A stretch of DNA of 49,591 bases, taken from positions 1 through 49,591 of the forward strand of contig JAWVFT010000069.1 of assembly GCA_033855775.1 (NCBI GenBank). Direction: 5' to 3'. Source of the stretch: DASVTR01 sp033855775. GTDB lineage: Bacteria > Acidobacteriota > Blastocatellia > Pyrinomonadales > Pyrinomonadaceae. Shown here piece by piece: positions 36,722 to 44,558 of this stretch. The translations under genes and the position numbers were made by a program. The notes beneath the pieces were generated by a model. It did not search any database. It saw only the letters and a list, made by a program, of their open reading frames with translations, and had not been told where the DNA came from. The first letter of the stretch is position 1. The number at the start of each line of letters is the position of its first letter.

Positions 36722-36973
36722 TCAAGCGGAGAAAGAGAAGTCGCCTTAAGCTTCTATGCTTGACTCTGCTACTAGTTTGACGAGTGATTTACGACGAGAT
36801 GTTAAAGAATTTACCTGACGCTGCACTCCACAATCGCCGTCTCTGCTGAGTTTTCCAACGGCAATTGTCTGGGAGAAGTGTAAAACAGTAAGGTAAACGG
36901 CCACTGTCAGATGTTCATGGCTGAGGCTCGATAGCATCGGCTTTAGAACCTGCTCAACAATGTGCGCCGGGAG

Positions 36974-37000
36974 ATTATAGAAGAGCGGAATGATTGTCAA
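36974..37000 (-). promoter_or_regulatory. Candidate sigma-70 promoter of the giant operon
   Basis: On the minus strand TTGACA (36995-37000) and TATAAT (36974-36979) are both perfect consensus hexamers. The spacer is 15 bp, shorter than the usual 16-18, which often means an activator is needed. It lies just downstream of the methyltransferase gene and reads into the giant operon. Tandem repeats end exactly at the -35 box. Confidence 0.55.
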
Positions 37001-37041
37001 GCGAGGCGGCGAAGGATTTCAAGTGAAGCGGCGAAAGATTT
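36998..37041 (-). repeat. Two tandem 22-bp direct repeats abutting the -35 box
   Basis: Bases 36998-37019 and 37020-37041 are direct copies matching at 19 of 22 positions (plus strand pattern CAAGYGARGCGGCGAARGATTT). A 22-bp period equals about two helical turns, so two bound proteins would sit on the same DNA face. The inner repeat overlaps the TTG of the -35 box, a position typical of an activator contacting RNA polymerase. Confidence 0.5.
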
Positions 37042-37065
37042 ATCGCGCCGCTCTTTTTCGCGCGC

Positions 37066-37698
37066 TTACGGCTTCCGCGCAAATATGTAAGCGCGGCGGC
37101 TCTGATATTCAACTTCCGCGTACGGGTCGCGCTCAATCGCTTCCGTCAGTTCAAGTCCTGCTGTTCTTAGATAGTCCTTCATCTCTTCCCTTTCAAAGAA
37201 GATGAAGTCCAGCGAAACCTCTTTGCCCCACCATTCATCTCGATGAATGGTTTGCTCTCCGAGATGAAACGTGAGCAACAACGTGCCGCCCGAAAGCAGC
37301 GCTCGCATTAGCTCCCGCAACGCTTGAACCATGAGCGGGCGTGGAACGTGTATCAGCGAATAGAAAGCCGCGATGCCGCCGAAGGAGTTGTCGGCGACAC
37401 GTTCAAGAGCCAGCATATCGCCCTGCTCAAAAGGGATGTTCGGATGCAGACTTCGCGCTCGCTCAACCATCGCCGTTGACAAATCAATGCCGCACGCCTC
37501 GGCTCCCTGCTCGCGCAGATAGCGAGCCACTTGTCCCGGCCCGCATCCCATGTCGCAGATGACGCCGCGAGAGTCAACCTTTTCGATTAACCATTCGAGC
37601 ATCTTCCGGTCGAACGGCTTGCGCGCCATCTCGTCCCGAAACTCTTGCGCGTAATCTTCCGCCACGCGGTCGTAGCTGCTTTGCAAGTCCTCGTTCAA
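37066..37698 (-). CDS. Class I SAM-dependent methyltransferase
   Basis: This 210-aa protein has a Rossmann-type methyltransferase domain. Motif I is VICDMGCGPGQVARYL (about residues 47-61), followed by the acidic loop 'EACGIDLSTAMVERAR' and 'FEQGDMLAL'. The N-terminal 'YDRVAEDYAQEF' is typical of UbiE-like and other small-molecule methyltransferases. The substrate cannot be told. The start is a TTG at 37698: it keeps the conserved N-terminus and has AAGGAAG about 10 nt upstream, while the first in-frame ATG would cut 23 residues off. The gene diverges from the kinase gene and is followed closely by the putative giant-operon promoter. Confidence 0.88.
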   Translation of the reverse strand: MNEDLQSSYDRVAEDYAQEFRDEMARKPFDRKMLEWLIEKVDSRGVICDMGCGPGQVARYLREQGAEACGIDLSTAMVERARSLHPNIPFEQGDMLALERVADNSFGGIAAFYSLIHVPRPLMVQALRELMRALLSGGTLLLTFHLGEQTIHRDEWWGKEVSLDFIFFEREEMKDYLRTAGLELTEAIERDPYAEVEYQSRRAYIFARKP

Positions 37699-38018
37699 AA
37701 CTTCACTCTCTTCCTTCGACCATCATTGTGTGATTGCTTCCGCGCAAGTTATCAAGACAGTGGCCGCCGCACAAGCTTTGCGTTCAAGCTCGCCATGAGA
37801 GCGAAGCTGTGAAGCCTCGATGCGGCGCGCAAAAGTTTCTTGACAGGCGGGCTTTCGTGGTTATAGTCTCCAGATGCTTTCAGTCACTTGATGAGCCTCA
37901 ATCACTCCGGGACACGTTTAATCTGAAGTTGATGAGTCCGGGTCAGGCGGCCTAATCCCGCACAGCATCATTCTTAAACTTCAACGGCATCACAATCTGA
38001 GGGACACCAACGCCAACG
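37699..38018. other. Divergent intergenic region between methyltransferase and kinase
   Basis: These 320 nt separate the divergent methyltransferase and kinase genes. A strong candidate promoter for the kinase is present at 37840-37867. I found no equally good promoter facing the methyltransferase. A short open frame (37734-37955, +) overlaps the promoter and has no protein-like features. Confidence 0.55.
37840..37867 (+). promoter_or_regulatory. Candidate sigma-70 promoter of the kinase gene
   Basis: TTGACA (37840-37845) and TATAGT (37862-37867) are separated by 16 bp. The start codon of the kinase lies about 150 nt downstream. The -35 is perfect and the -10 has five of six consensus bases. 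Confidence 0.6.
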
Positions 38019-39719
38019 ATGTCAGGGACGATGAACACCACGGGCTATCTGAACGAGCCTTTCGTTGGCCTGACTCTCGACGGGCGTTGGACTATCCGCG
38101 AGCCGCTCGGCGCGGGCGGCATGGGACAAGTCTTTCTCGCCACCGACGAGCAACTCTTAAGCCGCCGCGTCGTCGTCAAGTTTCTGAAGAATCAGGCTTT
38201 TCAAAACTCTTACCTGCGAGACAAATTCAAGCACGAGATGGAGTCCCTGATAAAGGTTCGAGACGCAGGCGTGGCGGCCATCTACGGCGCAGGCACATTG
38301 CCCGACGGCTTGCCCTACATCGTGATGGAGTTCATCGAAGGCGACAGCCTGCAAAGCGCGCTCGCGAAAAGCGGAGCGATGCCCTTCGCGGAAGTCGCGG
38401 ACATCATAGAGCAGTTGGGCCACACGCTCCACGCTGTCCATGAAGCAAAGATTATTCACCGCGACATCAAACCATCGAACATCATGCTCTGCCGGAAAGA
38501 GCGGAGCATCCATGTCAAGCTGATTGATTTCGGCATCGCCCGCGTGACGGATTCGCTCGTCGCTGACAGCAACACGGAGGTCGGGCAAACTATCGGAACG
38601 CTGGTTTACATGTCGCCGGAGCAGTTGCGCGGGCCGAGCAAAAACCTGACGCCCGCCAGCGATGTTTATTCGCTCGCTCTCGTCGCCTCTGAAATGTTGA
38701 CGAGCCATCGTGTCTTTGCTCCAACCAGTTCGGCCCATTTGCATGAGCTTCATGAAGAAGGCGTGTGCGTCCTGCCTCAGTTTGCGCGGGCGGAGCTTTC
38801 GCTTGCGGCGCAAAACGTCTTGCTCAAGGCGTTGGAGTTTAAGCCTGCGCGACGCTACCAGCGAGCCGTTGAATTTGGCGACGCGCTGGCCCAATCCTTG
38901 AAGGGCAATGAAGCCCTGCCGCCACATGAAAACGGCGCCGCCGGAAGGTCGCCTTATCAAGCGGCTGCCTTCGCGCACGCCGCCGCGCAGCCTGCCAGCG
39001 CCATCACCGTCAGCAAGCCTCAATCTAACCGCGCCTTCAAATTGGCGATGGTCATAGTTGCGGCTCTGGCTCTGTCGCTAGTCGTCGCCGCTGCTCTCAT
39101 CTGGCAGGCAGCGCGAAGCTATGACAACAAAACTGCGACGAGCGATGCGGCGTCCGGGGCCAGCGCTCGGCCCGCGGAGCGCGAGCTTAGTTACACTTTG
39201 ATGGTGACGCCGATGAAGGGCGGCCAGCCTTTGCAAAAGCCTTTCGCCGCCTCGCCCGCGCAGACGTTTCTGAGCGGTTGGCAGTTCACGATTCTCTGCA
39301 ACAGCCCGCAAGACGGCTTTCTCTATCTGCTCAACGAAGGCGCGGACGAAAAGGGAGCGAAGCTGCTGCGAATGCTCTTCCCGCACCCGCAAAACAACGC
39401 GGCCTTGAGCGCGGCTGTTAAGGCCAACCAGCAAGTTCAAACTGCCGCCTCGGCCTTCGACGCAAATCCGGGAATTGAGAAACTCTGGCTCGTCTGGGCC
39501 AGTCAAAAAGTCCCCGAACTGGAGCGCGTCAAACGCCTGGTCAACAGCAAAGATTTGGGAGCGATACGCGATGCCGAGCAAAGCAAAGCCATACAGGATT
39601 TCCTGAAGCAATACGGCGAACCGAAACCGGCAAAGGAATTGGACAAAGCGACCAATCGTGTGACGGTCAAAGGTGGAACAGAAGCGTTGATAGAGTTGCT
39701 TGAACTCTATCACAACTAA
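38019..39719 (+). CDS. Membrane-anchored Ser/Thr protein kinase with DUF4384-like ectodomain
   Basis: This 566-aa eukaryote-like kinase has its domain in residues about 20-295: glycine loop GAGGMGQVF (31-39), Lys54, catalytic HRDIKPSN (His147-Asp149), DFG (170-172) and the substrate-site motif 'GTLVYMSPEQL', so all catalytic residues are present. A single transmembrane helix follows (about 342-363, LAMVIVAALALSLVVAAALI). The extracytoplasmic part (about 390-500) contains 'FLSGWQFTILCNSPQDGFLY', characteristic of DUF4384-like domains. The kinase is thus cytoplasmic with a sensor-like outer domain. The ATG at 38031 is a possible alternative start with an AGGG nearby. The next gene, 63 nt on, encodes a secreted protein with a similar domain. 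Confidence 0.92.
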   Translation: MSGTMNTTGYLNEPFVGLTLDGRWTIREPLGAGGMGQVFLATDEQLLSRRVVVKFLKNQAFQNSYLRDKFKHEMESLIKVRDAGVAAIYGAGTLPDGLPYIVMEFIEGDSLQSALAKSGAMPFAEVADIIEQLGHTLHAVHEAKIIHRDIKPSNIMLCRKERSIHVKLIDFGIARVTDSLVADSNTEVGQTIGTLVYMSPEQLRGPSKNLTPASDVYSLALVASEMLTSHRVFAPTSSAHLHELHEEGVCVLPQFARAELSLAAQNVLLKALEFKPARRYQRAVEFGDALAQSLKGNEALPPHENGAAGRSPYQAAAFAHAAAQPASAITVSKPQSNRAFKLAMVIVAALALSLVVAAALIWQAARSYDNKTATSDAASGASARPAERELSYTLMVTPMKGGQPLQKPFAASPAQTFLSGWQFTILCNSPQDGFLYLLNEGADEKGAKLLRMLFPHPQNNAALSAAVKANQQVQTAASAFDANPGIEKLWLVWASQKVPELERVKRLVNSKDLGAIRDAEQSKAIQDFLKQYGEPKPAKELDKATNRVTVKGGTEALIELLELYHN

Positions 39720-39782
39720 AGCAAGGCGCGTTCGCGCTCTGGCCGACGGGCGCGCGAGCGCGGCAACGTGGATGGAATAACG

Positions 39783-40949
39783 ATGAAGACAACTCTCTCC
39801 CGCTCAAGATGGCTGCGCCGTTTCTGCCTGCTCACGGTCGCGGCAACTCTCTGCTGCGCGCCGTCACACGCTCAGGCGCAAACAACGCCGGATGACGAAC
39901 AGGACGGCGGGCGCGGTATCGTTCCAGTCTTCTCGAACGCGCGCTCGCAGTCGGGCGCGAGCGGCGCGAGCGGCACGATAGCGAATGCCGCGCCCGTTTA
40001 CAGAAGAATCGCTCGCCCGCCAAAACAGAAGCCCTCGCCTAACGCGATTTCTGCCAAGCGACGGAATCAGTCGAGCGAAAAAACGAGCGAGCCGATAGTG
40101 ACGCGCGGCCAAAAGCAAACCAACGTCGTGAGCCAAAGCTCTTCCGCTCAAGCGGCCAACTCAACGGTGTCGAACAATCGGCCCACGGTCAAACGGCCCG
40201 TGGTCGCGCTCGACGCCGCGCGCAATCTCGGAGTGACGGTCTGGAAGTTACAACCCGGACGCCCGTTTGCGGATTACAACCAGCCTGCCTGTCATGGCGC
40301 GGCGCGCTCGACGGGGCAGGACGGAGGGCGCGACATCGGACAGCCTGTGATGCTCATGCCGCCTTTTCGTTCTTCATCCGAGACGCTCTTTCGCGTCGGC
40401 GACAGGATTCGCCTAAGCATCGAATCAACGCGGCCCGGCTATCTATACATCATTGACCGCGAGCTTCACGCGGATAAAACTTACGGCCCGCCCAAGTTGA
40501 TTTTTCCGACGCGGCGGATTCGCGGCGGCAACAACTATCTGGCGCCCGGCAGCCCCGTCGAATTTCCAGACCTCTGCGACAACGCCAACTACTTCGAGTT
40601 TCTGCCCTCGCGCGGCGAACAAAGCCCCGTGGCCGAAGCCTTGATTATGATTGTCACGGACAAGCCTTTGACCGAAGTCGGAGCGCCTGCGGATGCGGGG
40701 AGGATTCCCGCCAGTTGGCTCGACGCATGGGAAGCGCGCTGGTCAAACAAGACGAACGTCTACGAGTTGGATGAAGGCGAAGGCCAGCCGTACACGATTG
40801 GAGAGTTGAACGCGGGCTTTGAGATTCGCCAGCAGGGGCGGCCCGGAGCGCGCGCGCTCGGACAAGGCTCGCCGCAGCCGCAAACGCTCTACAGCGTGGA
40901 CACGCGCGCCGACGGCATGATGACGACAGTCTTGCTCTGGTACGAGTGA
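39783..40949 (+). CDS. Secreted protein with DUF4384-like domain
   Basis: This is a 388-aa protein starting at the ATG at 39783, which opens into a signal peptide (WLRRFCLLTVAATLCCAPSH, then AQAQ). The frame can be extended five codons to a GTG. Residues about 30-140 are Gln/Ser/Arg-rich and low complexity. Residues about 165-330 form a compact domain with 'FRVGDRIRLSIESTRPGYLY' and 'IIDREL', similar in kind to the kinase ectodomain, where the same 'sense-a-lot, look like a drug-cap' strand order is read as DUF4384-like. The gene lies 63 nt after the kinase on the same strand, so an operon is likely. The function is unknown; a role as a partner or decoy for the kinase ectodomain is speculation. 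Confidence 0.78.
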   Translation: MKTTLSRSRWLRRFCLLTVAATLCCAPSHAQAQTTPDDEQDGGRGIVPVFSNARSQSGASGASGTIANAAPVYRRIARPPKQKPSPNAISAKRRNQSSEKTSEPIVTRGQKQTNVVSQSSSAQAANSTVSNNRPTVKRPVVALDAARNLGVTVWKLQPGRPFADYNQPACHGAARSTGQDGGRDIGQPVMLMPPFRSSSETLFRVGDRIRLSIESTRPGYLYIIDRELHADKTYGPPKLIFPTRRIRGGNNYLAPGSPVEFPDLCDNANYFEFLPSRGEQSPVAEALIMIVTDKPLTEVGAPADAGRIPASWLDAWEARWSNKTNVYELDEGEGQPYTIGELNAGFEIRQQGRPGARALGQGSPQPQTLYSVDTRADGMMTTVLLWYE

Positions 40950-40984
40950 AGCCGCAGAGCGCGCGACTTGCCCGCGCGGGCTTC
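40948..40984 (+). terminator. Weak terminator-like inverted repeat
   Basis: GAAGCC (40948-40953), starting inside the stop codon, pairs with GGCTTC (40979-40984). A 12-bp palindrome, GCCCGCGCGGGC, lies inside the right half. There is no T-tract, so this is a weak candidate for ending the kinase operon before the next promoter at 41000. Confidence 0.3.
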
Positions 40985-40999
40985 GCGTAACTTCAGGTC

Positions 41000-41029
41000 T
41001 TGATGTCTGCGGGTTCTGGACTTTATAGT
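41000..41029 (+). promoter_or_regulatory. Candidate promoter of the CsgG-family gene
   Basis: TTGATG (41000-41005) and TATAGT (41024-41029) are separated by 18 bp, about 150 nt before the CsgG-family start. The -10 hexamer is the same TATAGT as in the kinase promoter. Confidence 0.42.
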
Positions 41030-41177
41030 TTCCCTCTACGGCAAAGGGAAGAACGGTTCATTCACACATCCGGTTCTTAATCGCAAAGTCGCGGCGGCAA
41101 ATTCTAACCATCGAATGCGCGGCGACGACTCGTTCGGCAGCAGCTTTTCGCTGGCTTCACTGACACAGAGGTTCGAC

Positions 41178-42347
41178 ATGAAAAGACTTTTGTTCCGCGG
41201 CTTACTTGCGCTGAGCTTGCTCTCGCTGGCATCCGCTTCCGCGCTGGCTCAGACCAGCAATCCTCCGACCAACAGGAATCGCCCCAAGCCCAAAGCTTCA
41301 GCGACGAGAGACATCGGCCAACCGCAATCAGCCGAACCCGCGACGACCAAGCCGGTCGAGACTTACACTCCGGCCAAGGCCATCGAAAGTCCGGCGCCGA
41401 AGCCGGTCGCCGCGCCCGCGCCCAATCCCGTCGCCACGAGCGTGGCCAAGCCCGCGAGCAGCAAAAGGCCGAAGGTGATGGTGCTGGATTTCGACGCCAG
41501 AGGATTGCCGCAATGGTGGGGCGAGTGGAACGTCGGCAGCCTCTTCGGCAACATCATGGTCAGCCGTTTGAGCCGGACCAACATGTATGATGTGGTCGAG
41601 CGCACGCGCATGAACGATTTGATTCAGGAGCAAAACCTGAATCAGGACGAACGCTTTAAGCAGGACAAAATCACCAAGATTGGACGCCTGCTCGGCGCCG
41701 ATTATATCCTGTTCGGCTACCTGACAAACTTCTCGCGCAAGAAGAGCGATAAAATTATCCTCAAACAATATTCAGCCGCCATCAGCTATAACGTGCGCCT
41801 CGTTGACATCGCCTCCGGCACGGTCGTCAAGTCGGCTGAGATTGATTACGTCTCCGGCAAGAACAACAAGATGGTGATGAGCGGCGACAATACTTTCAAC
41901 CCGAACGACCCCGACTTTCTGCAATCGCTCTTCGGCAAAGCAATCAACGAAGCGGTGGCGATTGGGATTGAAAGATTGACGGGCGAGCAGCAACTCGTCG
42001 CCGGTCAAGCGCTGCTGACAACGGCGAATCAGTCCAACAATAAAACGTCCGCCAGCGTTCCCGCTCCGGTCAACGACGGCAAGCTGCGCGGCTTCATCGC
42101 GGCGGTCGAAGGCGAAAGCGTCATCATCAATCGCGGGCAAACGCACGGCGTCAAGGTTGGAGATGTCTTTGAGGTGACGCGCGGCGGCGTCATTGACCCG
42201 GAAACGGGAAGAGTCCTGCGCGCGAAGGTCATCGCCGAAATTAAAATCACCAGCGTCGAAAGCGACTCGGCTGACGCCTCCTTTATCTTGAAGAAGGAGA
42301 AGGTCGTCGTCAAAGATTCAATCGTCTTGAAGGCGGACAACAAATAG
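41178..42347 (+). CDS. CsgG-family secreted protein
   Basis: This 389-aa protein starts at the ATG at 41178, with AGAGG six bases upstream and a signal peptide directly after (MKRLLFRGLLALSLLSLASA, then SALAQ). Residues 25-95 are Pro/Ala/Lys-rich. Residues about 95-255 match the CsgG/HfaB family: 'KVMVLDFDARGL', 'LSRTNMYDVVERTRMNDLI', 'IGRLLGADYILFGYLTNF' and 'YNVRLVDIASGTVV'. CsgG forms an outer-membrane curli secretion pore. Here the signal sequence has no lipobox cysteine, unlike CsgG of curli systems, so a pore is not assured. The last 90 residues form a small extra beta-domain (RGFIAAVEGESVIINRGQTHG). No curli subunit genes are nearby. Confidence 0.85.
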   Translation: MKRLLFRGLLALSLLSLASASALAQTSNPPTNRNRPKPKASATRDIGQPQSAEPATTKPVETYTPAKAIESPAPKPVAAPAPNPVATSVAKPASSKRPKVMVLDFDARGLPQWWGEWNVGSLFGNIMVSRLSRTNMYDVVERTRMNDLIQEQNLNQDERFKQDKITKIGRLLGADYILFGYLTNFSRKKSDKIILKQYSAAISYNVRLVDIASGTVVKSAEIDYVSGKNNKMVMSGDNTFNPNDPDFLQSLFGKAINEAVAIGIERLTGEQQLVAGQALLTTANQSNNKTSASVPAPVNDGKLRGFIAAVEGESVIINRGQTHGVKVGDVFEVTRGGVIDPETGRVLRAKVIAEIKITSVESDSADASFILKKEKVVVKDSIVLKADNK

Positions 42348-42351
42348 CGCT

Positions 42352-42378
42352 CGCCGGAGTTTCATCGCGCCGGAGTTT
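42352..42378 (+). repeat. 11-bp direct repeat after the CsgG-family gene
   Basis: CGCCGGAGTTT occurs at 42352-42362 and again at 42368-42378, 16 bp apart, just after the stop codon. The second copy runs into TT. It does not form a hairpin. Confidence 0.3.
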
Positions 42379-42497
42379 TTCGTCACGCTGAAATTTAGCT
42401 CCGTTGAATTTTCGTTTCGCCGAAAGCAAGGCTCTATCAATAACAAAGCTTCAATCATTCGCTGACGGCTTTCATCGTCTCAAGACAGCAAATCATC

Positions 42498-44405
42498 ATG
42501 CGCGCTCAAAGCTTACTCCCCGCCGCATCGCATAGACGCCGCGCCATCGCTCTTCAACAATCAACATCGAAGACGGCCCGGCGCGTTCGGTTGTCGTTAA
42601 CGATGATGGCCGCAACGGCTCTGATTTTTTCGCTGCTCGCAATCGCTCCCACACGCCAACGCGCGCAGCAAAGAGGCAACGCTTCACCCGCGTCAGCCGC
42701 CGTTTCGCAGCATCGCGTGGCGCTGGTGATTGGCAATCAAGCTTACAGGCAAATCAGAGCCCTGGAGAATCCGGTCAACGACGCGAAGCTGATGGCCGCG
42801 ACGTTGCGCGCGCTCGGCTTCGACGTGATCGAGCGTTTCGACCAGACGAAAGAGCAGTTGGAGGCGGACTTTGTTCTCTTCCGTCAACGGCTGAGGAACG
42901 GCAGCGTGGCGTTGCTCTTTTATGCGGGGCATGGCGTGCAATATGGCGGGCGCAATTATCTCATCGGCACAGACATGAGCGGCAGGTTTGATGAAGCGAA
43001 CGCGACGCAAGGCTTGCTCGACATAGGGGCCGCGACGCAGGCCGTCGCGGAGAAGAGCGGGCTGTCAATCATCATTCTGGATGCCTGTCGCAATCCGGTC
43101 GCCGCGTTGTTGAAGAATAATCCTAAACTCGCCGACGGCTTCTCGGAGTTTTCGAATGCTCCGGCGGGAACCTTCGTCGCTTACTCGACTTCACCCGGCA
43201 AGACGGCCAACGACGGCGCCGGATACGAGAACAGTTTCTACACGGCTTCGCTCGCCGCCAATCTCAGGATGATTCCGTCGCGGATTGAAGACGTGTTCCG
43301 GCGAACGCAGATAGAGGTTGAGCAGAACACGCGAGAAGAGGCAGAGAAAAATCCGGGCGTCGTCAAGGGAACGCAGGTGCCATGGATTTCATCTTCGCTC
43401 AAGACGCTCTTTTATTTCACGCCGGATGAAGTGGCTGTCTCGCCGTTGCCGCCGCTCTTTCCAGCGAGTCCGTTAAAATCCGAGTTGATGAAAACGCGCT
43501 CGCTCAAGCCAGTCACCTTCAACGTGCCGCGCGTCAACGAACGCGGCACGCTGCTTTCACAATTGACGGGCAAGGCCAACTACTTTGTCGAGGACGCGCG
43601 CGGCGTCGCGCTTGAGATGAACGAGATTCCGGGCGGCAGATTTATGATGGGAGCCAGCGCGGCTGAAGTCGGGCAGGCATTCAATGAAGCGATGCGCGAC
43701 GGCGAGATTGTTGACGAAGAGACTTACGAAAATATCACTACGGAGATGCCGCAACACGCCGTCAACGTCAAAGGCTTTTTCATGAGCAGCCATGAAATCA
43801 CGCAGGCTCAGTACGCAGCCGTGATGGGCGGCTTGCCGAATATCGCGCCTCAATTTCGCGGGCCAAACTTTCCCGTCGTCAATGTCACATGGAACGAGGC
43901 CAGCGAGTTTTGCGCGCGGCTGTCGCGCTTGAGCGGCAAACTTTATAGCCTGCCGACGGAAGCCGAGTGGGAATACGCCGCGCGAGCCGGAACGACCACG
44001 CCCTTCGCTTTTGGCCCGACCATCACGCCGCAACTCGCTGTTTATAATTCCGCAGTTCCCTTCGGCCTCGCCCCCAGAGGCCCTTTGAGAAAAGCCATGA
44101 CGGGCGTCGGCGAAATCAGCCCGGCCAACGCTTTCGGCTTGTATGACATGCACGGCAACGTTTGGGAATGGTGCGCAGACTACTGGCACACGAGCTACAA
44201 CTCCGCGCCGACAGACGGCAGCGCGTGGGACGAACAAGAGATGATAGCGGACGATAGCGACCCCGAAGGCGCGCCCGACCAATCGCGCGTCGCGCGCGGC
44301 GGCTCGTGGGCATCAACCGCCACGCGCAATCGCTCCGCCTCGCGCTTTCGCTTCTTCCCGACGTATCGCGCCGCCTCTTTAGGCTTTCGCGTCGTCGCTC
44401 GTTAG
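42498..44405 (+). CDS. Secreted caspase-like protease fused to an FGE-like domain
   Basis: This 635-aa protein has a signal or anchor segment (about 31-50, MMAATALIFSLLAIA). A caspase-like (peptidase C14) domain covers about 72-320: 'RVALVIGNQAYRQIRALENP', His145 in FYAGHGVQYGG and Cys197 in ILDACRNP form the dyad. Residues about 365-635 are a formylglycine-generating-enzyme-like (SUMF1) domain with 'NEIPGGRFMMGAS', 'PVVNVTWNEASEFC', 'LPTEAEWEYAARAG', 'GNVWEWCADYW' and 'RGGSWAS'. The two catalytic cysteines of true FGE are absent in the 'RGGSW...R' region, so this half more likely binds ligands. Caspase-FGE fusions are common in bacteria with complex signalling. It lies 150 nt after the CsgG-family gene on the same strand. 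No close ribosome-binding site is evident. Confidence 0.9.
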   Translation: MRAQSLLPAASHRRRAIALQQSTSKTARRVRLSLTMMAATALIFSLLAIAPTRQRAQQRGNASPASAAVSQHRVALVIGNQAYRQIRALENPVNDAKLMAATLRALGFDVIERFDQTKEQLEADFVLFRQRLRNGSVALLFYAGHGVQYGGRNYLIGTDMSGRFDEANATQGLLDIGAATQAVAEKSGLSIIILDACRNPVAALLKNNPKLADGFSEFSNAPAGTFVAYSTSPGKTANDGAGYENSFYTASLAANLRMIPSRIEDVFRRTQIEVEQNTREEAEKNPGVVKGTQVPWISSSLKTLFYFTPDEVAVSPLPPLFPASPLKSELMKTRSLKPVTFNVPRVNERGTLLSQLTGKANYFVEDARGVALEMNEIPGGRFMMGASAAEVGQAFNEAMRDGEIVDEETYENITTEMPQHAVNVKGFFMSSHEITQAQYAAVMGGLPNIAPQFRGPNFPVVNVTWNEASEFCARLSRLSGKLYSLPTEAEWEYAARAGTTTPFAFGPTITPQLAVYNSAVPFGLAPRGPLRKAMTGVGEISPANAFGLYDMHGNVWEWCADYWHTSYNSAPTDGSAWDEQEMIADDSDPEGAPDQSRVARGGSWASTATRNRSASRFRFFPTYRAASLGFRVVAR

Positions 44406-44413
44406 CCTCATCC

Positions 44414-44435
44414 TCGTTGCAGGCGCCTGCGACGA
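44414..44435 (+). repeat. G+C-rich palindrome after the caspase gene
   Basis: TCGTTGCAGGC (44414-44424) pairs with GCCTGCGACGA (44425-44435) with one G-U wobble and no loop bases. It follows the caspase stop by 9 nt but has no T-tract, so terminator function is weakly supported. Confidence 0.3.
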
Positions 44436-44461
44436 ACTTGCCCTCAAGCAATCGCTCAAAC

Positions 44462-44475
44462 TGTCAACGTTGACA
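44462..44475. promoter_or_regulatory. 14-bp perfect palindrome before the propeller gene
   Basis: TGTCAACGTTGACA is a perfect palindrome containing a TTGACA -35-like hexamer on each strand. It lies 84 nt before the start codon of the propeller protein. I see no matching -10 at the right distance, so an operator is the likelier reading. Confidence 0.4.
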
Positions 44476-44542
44476 ACTCGAAAGTGATGCGCCGTGAGAA
44501 GCCGTTCGTTCGCTTTCTCACGGCGCAGCCGGCACACGCCAT

Positions 44543-44549
44543 AAGGAGG
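44543..44549 (+). promoter_or_regulatory. Shine-Dalgarno deciding the start of the propeller gene
   Basis: AAGGAGG lies 9 nt before the ATG at 44559. The frame is open 25 codons further upstream to a GTG, but that start has no ribosome-binding site. Confidence 0.8.
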
Positions 44550-44558
44550 CACAAGGCA

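Larger units (their letters stand above)
36589..37065. other. Leader and regulatory region of the giant operon, no gene
   Basis: This 477-nt stretch is more A+T-rich than its neighbours and lies between the methyltransferase stop and the giant-protein start (both minus strand). It holds a candidate promoter (36974-37000), two tandem 22-bp repeats (36998-37041) and a hairpin (36684-36721). If the promoter is used, the leader is about 390 nt long. An 84-codon frame here begins at the TTG of the -35 box itself and is not convincing as a gene. Confidence 0.6.

Noticed and set aside
36746..37000. 84-codon minus-strand frame in the leader region
   Set aside because: Its start codon is the TTG of the candidate -35 box and it lacks a ribosome-binding site or domain.
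38157..39023. 288-codon minus-strand frame opposite the kinase
   Set aside because: The kinase frame has complete catalytic motifs; the antisense frame is a shadow.
44484..44558. 25-codon upstream extension of the propeller gene to a GTG
   Set aside because: The ATG at 44559 has AAGGAGG at a good distance; the extension has no ribosome-binding site.
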